From Owenia fusiformis (lineage: Eukaryota; Annelida; Polychaeta; Sabellida; Oweniidae): DNA of 64,000 nucleotides. How positions within the stretch are numbered: the stretch's first letter is position 1; every line of letters begins with the position of its first letter. Positions 57,095-64,000 of this stretch are shown in pieces. Position numbers and translations under genes: made by a program. Location of the stretch: assembly GCA_903813345.2 (NCBI GenBank), contig CAIIXF020000005.1, forward strand, positions 11,351,375 to 11,415,374. The letters are read 5' to 3'. Below the pieces are notes generated by a model. The model made no database searches, was not told the origin of the DNA, and saw nothing but the letters and a program-made list of their open reading frames with translations.

Positions 57095-59011
57095 TCAATT
57101 GAAAATTTGTGTCTCTCGTTCGTTCTGTGGAGCTTGACCGTTTTGAGGAGCTTGGACATACTCATGGGTAGATTGACTTGGCAGAAATCTTGAAAGTTTT
57201 TGTGAAATCCAGGTTTTAAGATCATCTCTGTATATACATGTAATCACCGAAATAATTATTGCAGTAATGAAACATCCCAAAAATGTAAGCGCAATCCCCT
57301 GGACACAGGAACATTCTAATTTGTTAACATCCACGCAATTGTTATCTCTAACTGTTGTTGTTGGTAATGTTGTTGAGACTGAAGGAAGAACTGGTGATTC
57401 GCGTTCATCGTAATGTAGGGCATAAACATCATATCTTTTTCCATCTGTTACACCATATTTGAAATCATAATCTTCATCAAGTTTATCACATTCTCGTAGT
57501 TCACATACAACACTATATGAATCACTGAAATAGTTTATCACAGTGTAATTAAGCTCACAAGCATACAACATACACTGTCTCAAATCTTTTGCTTCTGGGA
57601 TTTTTCGTTTAAGTGTACAATTAGACATCTGTCTCTGAGCCCCGATACTCCTGATTCTAAATATCGATGAGCCACAGTTTGGTGTACCAGGATGGGGAAC
57701 ATTCAACCATTCTGTTAAAGGTTCATCAGGTTTGGGTATAATATTGTCATCATAGTATTTCCAGTCGGTACCTTCTGCGTTACTTTCACACTTTGAAGCC
57801 AGAATACGTCCAAAATTTGCTGCATGGTTTTGAAATGTGTTGGCTCCCAACTCACACATCAATTCTGAGTTTTTAAAAATACTTGAATTCTCATATGTAC
57901 TTAGAATTAGTCCACAAACTGGTTGTATCATTGGTAGCATGACAGAGTCACTCCAAGTCATAGAATTACATGATTTGGAAGTGTCAAATCCGCTGTGACA
58001 CAACCCGTAAATCTGAATGTCAATATTCTTACTTCCTATGGGTCTCAAATCGTAATCATCATTTGCTGCATCCCATTGACAGTGCATTGGTTCACATTGA
58101 GGAGGTTCAGTGCTATCGATATAGTTAAAAATATTTGCTTTTTCTTCACAAGCCCTTTCCATACATTCTTTCAGGTTGTTTACTTCATTGTTAGATGTTG
58201 TTTGACATCCAGCTTTCATTCCCTTTTTACTCGGTCTTTTAGCAAAGTATGATGAATAACATTTTGGAGTGTTTGGATGTGGAAAAATATAGACCTGTCC
58301 AATACGATCTGTTTGGTTTTCTTCCCAATCCCATGTGATATCCCAGTCAGTGTCATTTGCATTTGATCCACACCTGTGGGCCTGGCATTGAAATCCCTCT
58401 TCATAGTAGATTACATTGGCTTGTAAATCACATGCAAATCTAAAGCAATGTTGCACTGTTTGCAATAGCCTGTTGGTGAGAATCCCTACTGGTCTTCTGG
58501 CGCTGCAGCTTGGATGCATTTTTAATTTATCACCATAATGAGCAAGTTTCATGAAGTCACCTGAAATGAAATAGTTGAATAGGAAAATGATATAGTTGAT
58601 TTGGAAATTGAAATAGTTGATTAGGAAAATGACATAGTTGATTAGGAAATAAAAGACAAAGGTAGATTGATTGAACATGACTGAAAGCTGATTGCCACTT
58701 AATATTTTACAAAGATTTATCTAGCGAATGTTAAAAGTTGTTGGATCAAATATTATAAAACATAAATATCTTGTGTCTGCATCGCTACTTGGATCTACTT
58801 TATGCATATTTGTCATAAGTTTGAATAGCAAAGTGGCTTATCAACATTCGATGTTGTGAAAAGTTAAATAAATATTTCAAAATACAGAAATATAGCCTAT
58901 ATGATTGTGCTTAATCATACACGCCATATGTATGAGTAACTTACATGATTTTTGGGTATCGTTCCCCATGACATTTAGACTCATCCAAATTACTAAGAGT
59001 GAAACTTTCAT
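57095..59011 (-). CDS. Unrecognised type I membrane protein with repeated cysteine modules
   Basis: Two coding exons, 59011-58945 and 58560-57095, give 510 aa; donor CAT|GTAAGT and acceptor TTTCAG|GTGAC restore a Cys codon. A signal peptide (MKVSLLVIWMSLNVMG) is followed by four imperfect modules of the type C-x(3)-AC(D/E)x(2)AN..Y....C....C....DYD, e.g. CMERACEEKANIFNY and CMLYACELNYTVINY. Between some of them lie PHP(N/G)TP(K/N)C(Y/G)SS blocks. Five N-glycosylation sequons are visible. A Thr/Ser/Pro stalk precedes a membrane span at about 444-466; the 44-residue cytosolic tail has two QAPQN copies and a tyrosine (HEYVQAP). The modules faintly recall PAN/apple-type folds, but I do not recognise the family. 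It is probably a cell-surface adhesion or recognition protein (inference). Continuous reading upstream of 58560 runs into the intron and is not coding. Confidence 0.8.
58564..58655. repeat. Short tandem repeat in the intron of the cysteine-rich gene
   Basis: About four imperfect ~21-bp units of ATAGTTGATTAGGAAAATGA. The array happens to be open in the frame of the following exon. Confidence 0.7.
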
Positions 59012-61498
59012 TTTTACTTGGTTAAGTATCAGATGTACTACTACGTAAGTTTATAAATTGAACTTATTTAAGCCACATACAAACTACTTGACTTCATTCA
59101 AAGATTTTAGTCTCAACTTTATTTTAGAGAATATATGACTCATAAAAAACATGTGACCAATAAAATGCGTGATGACTAATAAAAAGAGTGCATGATAAAT
59201 AAAATGTAAAGCGGGGTTTTCGAAGGGTAAATAAGACATATAAACTTTTACCCTTTTCATTCAATCGTTTATTCAAACACTAGGCCTGTAAGCTTTTCAT
59301 TCAAACATTTTTCCCTTGTACACTTGTTTGTTGAAGTTTATCATAATGGTGTACGTGCAAAGTGAATTTTAGGAAAGGGATGCCCTTATTTTTGAACATT
59401 TTCTTAATAAATTGAAGTTACAACATACAATAGTCAACATGAACTTGAACTCATCATGTGTCTTTATTCATATGTTCCAGTGGCCAATGGATTATGGAAC
59501 TGGCACTGGATCAGATAAAACAATTGTAAATTATAAGTTTGTTCGTAAAAATGTCCTACCTAAAAATGGGTTTTTACAGTACAGTAAAAATGTGTCCCTT
59601 CTATTTTCTATTAGTTCATCGCTACATTTTACATCAAAATGATCTTGCACTTCTCAAATCTTCTTGATGGCACAATTTGTTGAAAAAAGTGATACCTTTT
59701 CACAAAATTCAGCATATATCTGACATTTTGAGTCATATCATCATGAAGACACTTCTTAAAGAATTCAAAGAAATTATATTTATATGTAAAATGTACGAAT
59801 TGAATGGTGTGTACGAAGTGCAATATGATATTGTTATTATTAAATATGTCCTTGCCCCTCTATATATACACGCTCTTCACAATAAAAAAAATTTATTTCT
59901 CTGATCCGAATTCTTCCACGTATTTTTGAAAAATGAAGTGTGAGGTACAGTCAGATGATAATATTGATAATTTCATTACGACTGAGCTCAACAAAATGAC
60001 AATTTTTATTCAAAATGATGTGCTTTCAAGAACATTTGAGAAGTTCGAGATTCTTTAGACATAAAATGTAGCAGCTAACTAATATAGATATAGGGACACA
60101 TTGTGTAGCATGGTGGATGTTTCTACGAGAACCAAAGGCTCATTCATGTATTCTTTCAAAATATCAAATTTAATGAATACTACCACATGATACTTAACAA
60201 TAACAAATCATGTACACTTTCTGTTGTACCACTTGTTGAGAATTGGGTGTGGCAAATACAAGATGTACTTGATCAAAAATTTTATAATAGGTATCATCAG
60301 GTGTCACCTCTCTTGAATCATCAAATTTACATTTGCTGTATTTATCATTATTTGTCATTCCAAAGATTTAAGTCCAAGTCCTTCAAAGGATGGTATTTAT
60401 AGATGGCAGTCTGTCATATTATGGCTTTAACAAGCCAATAATTGATTAATCTTTTTCCTGAATTACGAGTTCAAGCACAGGTCTTGAATAACATACATAG
60501 GTTTTGAAATAATACTAGGCTTTATATCTGATCCTATCTACTTGGAATCCTATGTACTACACCAAAGTTTTAAAACAACAAAAATTCAATTTTTTTGTTC
60601 AATCCCAAATATTTATATTTCTAAAGTATAAACCCCCAAATATCATAATATTTTTGCATTTATCATGTTTTTTATTCAGACTTTGATAAAACTTTCTTTT
60701 CTGTAACAACAAAGCTTCTACGCAATAAGCAGATCAATGATCTTTCTTTTAAGTAAGAAACATTTCTAAGTTTTGATATTTTCAGAAAAGAAGGTTTGAA
60801 TTTTGTAATCACAGTGCATCAATATAGAGAACAGTGATATCAAGAACAGAATGTAGATTCAAGATGAACATACACAAGAACATGTTCAAGAAGCAAACTT
60901 TAAGCAACGCTATGACTAGTTTTCACCTCCATTGTACATTGTACTGTGTAGGTCCATCCCAAAAACATGTCAACAAAAATTCATCTCTGACATGTGTCAA
61001 AAAACATTTTCTGCTATTTTTGAAATTATTGTTTGGCCCAATTCTCAAATTTTCTGAAAGGATCTGGTAAGTTCAGAGTTACCATGACATAAGTTTACAG
61101 GTTGTCATGATTTTATGTCTGGGGGTACAAACTACACTTCATGTATCATTTACTAGATCTCTCAAAGTATCACACCATTATGATACCAATACACATAAGT
61201 GTAAGTGGTAGTATATTGATTAAAAATATTTAAGAAATATTTTTGGAACATCAAAATCATGTGATAAACAAAATGATATACATGTATTAATATCCATATA
61301 GCCATGGAGTATTTTATAATGTCCCTGGTCACATGTTTCATAATAGACTATATGATTTTTCAGATTTTCTTTATTTTTAAAAACATTCTGTTAAACAACC
61401 AATCTCTAATATAAGTATTATGTCAGTAAAATAAATAAAATAATACTTGATTTATATATCATAACATGCATAGTACATATTTAGTGTGTAGGAACTTA
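59012..61498. other. Intergenic, no gene recognised
   Basis: AT-rich. Short open frames such as 59412-59642 and 60834-61070 have no domain or splice support. Confidence 0.5.
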
Positions 61499-62206
61499 AA
61501 GGATTGGTATCGATATGGTGAACTTTTTGAACACACGTTTCTCTTAAACCAGTTATCAAAAAATTCTGAAAATTTTACACATCGTCAATTTAATAGTCAT
61601 CTTTTGAATGGTAACAATATGATTTGAAAAAATATATACTGTATAAACTTTTCTCTATATTGTTTTTAAAAACACATCAGACACTTCTTTTTTTTGTTCT
61701 TGGTATCATATGTTCGGAATGAAATGAGACATCTATCCGAACCTCATTGGAACAAAATGACATAAACACAACATGTTTAGGTATCCCAATATTGCAATTG
61801 CCCAAAGGAAAGTTTGGTGGATCTAAAAAAAGTATCTTGTTAATGGAATAAAAGGTTTACCTTAATTTTTTTCTATTTGGGGGTTTTTGTTTTAATTTTT
61901 TGAATACTTTTTGTTAAATCTACCAAAATGTCCTTTGTAGGTCTAAGAAAATGTCCTTTGAGGTCTAAGAAAATGTTGGACGAGATATTTTATTTCATTC
62001 TCAAGAATTGGCAGAAAGGAACAAAAAACAATTGTACTAAAAAATAAAAAATGTTAACAAAAATAGATATAAATAATTTTCGCATTAAATTATTGTCAAT
62101 CAGTCAACATTACATAAAGGACCGTGTTTTTTTACAGAATGTTTTCAGTCATTGGTTTAAGAGAAAACATTGTTAAATTCAGTTCACCATATTGATACCT
62201 ATCCTT
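61499..62206. mobile_element. TIR element, ~708 bp, TA flanks
   Basis: AAGGATTGGTATCGATATGG and CCATATTGATACCTATCCTT are inverted ends flanked by TA. CTCTTAAACCAG / TTGGTTTAAGAG extends the inner match. The interior is AT-rich and non-coding. Tc1/mariner superfamily by target site only. Confidence 0.7.
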
Positions 62207-62766
62207 TATAGCGTCTAACTTGATAACACGTTAAATCAACTGTATAAGTAAGCCTTGGCTACTCATGATGCTGTATCAAAAAAAAGAATTGGTTCCCGAT
62301 TCATCATATTATCAATTTACACCACCTTAAAGCATCTACACATATTATGCCAAAATTCATACAATGCATGATTTTAGGTTACATACATACATATGATAAT
62401 ACATATGAATACAGGAACAGGTTCACCATAATACTTTTGAAAACTATTTTTCACAATTTGATAATACTCTGGATATCAGAAGTATTATGCATTTTTTAAT
62501 AATAAATGAGAGTAAAATATTTGATTAACATCTCAAATGCTGTATAAAACCTGAGTTAAAATCCTCATTACTAAAATTATGCAACTCTTGCCTAAGCCTC
62601 ATGGTCTGGTTATACAAATAAATACATTCAAACAAGTTATCAAATAGAAACATACAAGTAAACAAATATAGCCAGACAAGCAGACAAATGTAGTCATACA
62701 AGCTTAACAAATACACTCATATATAAATATACCGTACATATGAACATACACATGGTCATACAAGTA

Positions 62767-62820
62767 CAGGGTGGTCCTTGAACGCTATAAATATATACTA
62801 GGTATAACTGGACCACCCTG
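62767..62820. mobile_element. 54-bp mariner-type mini-element
   Basis: CAGGGTGGTCC and GGACCACCCTG at the two ends, TA on both sides, and only about 32 bp between. The ends match those of the element at 54750-55546. Confidence 0.6.
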
Positions 62821-63212
62821 TACACAGTGGCCGATAACATGTAAAATTCAAATAAAGTATATCTAATGCTCTTCCCAAAAGGAACAAGACCATTTAGCTT
62901 ACTGCCCATGTTCATGTTATAAATGGTCCAGACATTTCTTGGGACAGAGCATTAGACTGAGCATTAAGAGATTCTAATGAATTCAGATCAAATTACAACA
63001 CCGAGGATTGAGTGGTTATCCCAAAGATTTATCCAATTTGCATTGGAATTTGGATAATATTTATCCAAAAAGTAATCCAACTCAAGAGGTGGATTGAGAT
63101 TTTTCCTGAGATTAATCCCAGGACTGTACAAATTCACCAATTTTTGGATTAATTGAAGGATCAATCCCACAATGCATCATTCAGATCCTTCTATTACTGT
63201 TATACAAATCTA

Positions 63213-63325
63213 CAGTAAAACCTAATAGCAAACATCTTTTTAGTCATATGTGTTCACTACACAGGAGTAGAAAAATCAATGGAGTATGTTATGAGAAATG
63301 ATGTCCACTATGACAGGCTTAACTG
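63213..63325. mobile_element. Pogo/Tigger-type MITE, 113 bp
   Basis: CAGTAAAACCTAATAG and GACAGGCTTAACTG with TA on each side. A solitary mariner-like terminus (CAGGGCGTCCCGAAAG) follows at about 63342. The rest to 64000 holds nothing recognisable. Confidence 0.6.
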
Positions 63326-64000
63326 TACATGTATATACTACAGGGCGTCCCGAAAGTATGGGGGCCCCCTAGGCAGACATATACCAATGTCATATACAAT
63401 GTGAAACTTTGTATTGATAGTTAATAGTCAATGAACAAGTCTGAGAAAATACAGTCCACTAGCTAATAACTGGCCATATAAGAGCAAATCTAAGTTGGAG
63501 CATTTTTAAGACTGTGTTTAGACTATATAACACTGGTTATCTACTTGATTACCCTGGTTTGGGGAGGCTTCAAAAGATCAACGTCAGACAGAAAACTAAA
63601 TAAATCTAGCAAGGGGGGGGGAGTCAAAGCCACTTCAGTTTGCTATCCGACAAAGAACATTTCAATTCTTTTGCAATTTTGACCTTGGAATAGTTTAAAA
63701 TAAAGATTCTACCTGATACTTTCTTTGTCAAGATGCATGCAATATAGCAATAATATTATGCCTACTGTTGTTGTCACATGTTTTAAGAATTCTAAATAAG
63801 TTATGGTGATGCCCCCAAGCAAACACGTGAAAGGTCCGCGATCAACTTTCATGGTATTTAGTTTTTGGGGTTGGGGGAGTCAAACTCAAAATTGGTACAT
63901 TTATTTAGTTTCCTATCAGACATTGGACTTTTGATGCCTCCCCTTACAGAAACAGTACAATGGTACGATTTTAATTTTTTCCTTATTTCACGCATTATTG

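Noticed and set aside
58561-58678. Start of the cysteine-rich gene at 58678 (527-aa continuous frame)
   Set aside because: The first 40 residues are a translated 21-bp tandem repeat; a clean acceptor at 58561 and an upstream exon with a signal peptide (58945-59011) give a better model.

Overview
This window is nuclear DNA of an animal: AT-rich, intron-rich, full of short DNA transposons, with no bacterial-style operons. The three recognisable genes are close to vertebrate orthologues in length and order of motifs. The transposon load (several mariner families, pogo/Tigger-type, hAT-type and piggyBac-type MITEs, a minisatellite-cored element, foldbacks) suggests a marine invertebrate. I cannot fix the phylum from sequence alone.

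Layout. 1-3097: foldback element of ~380-bp units in opposite orientations. 3098-9860: gene-poor, with several inverted-repeat elements. 10133-22047 (minus): complete 14-exon DRC11/IQCA1 gene (835 aa), a ciliary nexin-dynein regulatory complex AAA protein, its introns loaded with transposons. 22048-23200: compact head-to-head interval with an RFX X-box-like site near DRC11 and a probable 5' UTR exon of the next gene. 23198-28360: long repeat-filled first intron. 28362-36503 (plus): BCAP31 (BAP31), an ER cargo/quality-control protein. Three alternative homologous exons (29487, 30719, 32286) encode the loop between membrane segments 2 and 3 plus the start of segment 3. 37517-42524: a mariner and a 2.8-kb TIR element with palindromic ends. 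42767-51225 (plus): complete 12-exon transketolase (626 aa). 51226-57000: non-coding with a mariner, a hairpin-ended element, a tRNA-like sequence and one possible orphan exon. 57095-59011 (minus): a two-exon gene for an unrecognised secreted/type I membrane protein of 510 aa with repeated cysteine modules. 59012-64000: no gene seen, several MITEs.

The genes are not a functional cluster: cilium, endoplasmic reticulum and cytosolic carbon metabolism are neighbours. The most interesting observations are (1) the BCAP31 exon triplet, whose lengths allow an open frame only when exactly one copy is used, so splicing would swap the predicted luminal loop; and (2) an RFX X-box-like 14-mer about 150 bp inside the ends of three different mariner elements. 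All exon boundaries were worked out by eye from splice consensus, phase and protein similarity, without transcript data.
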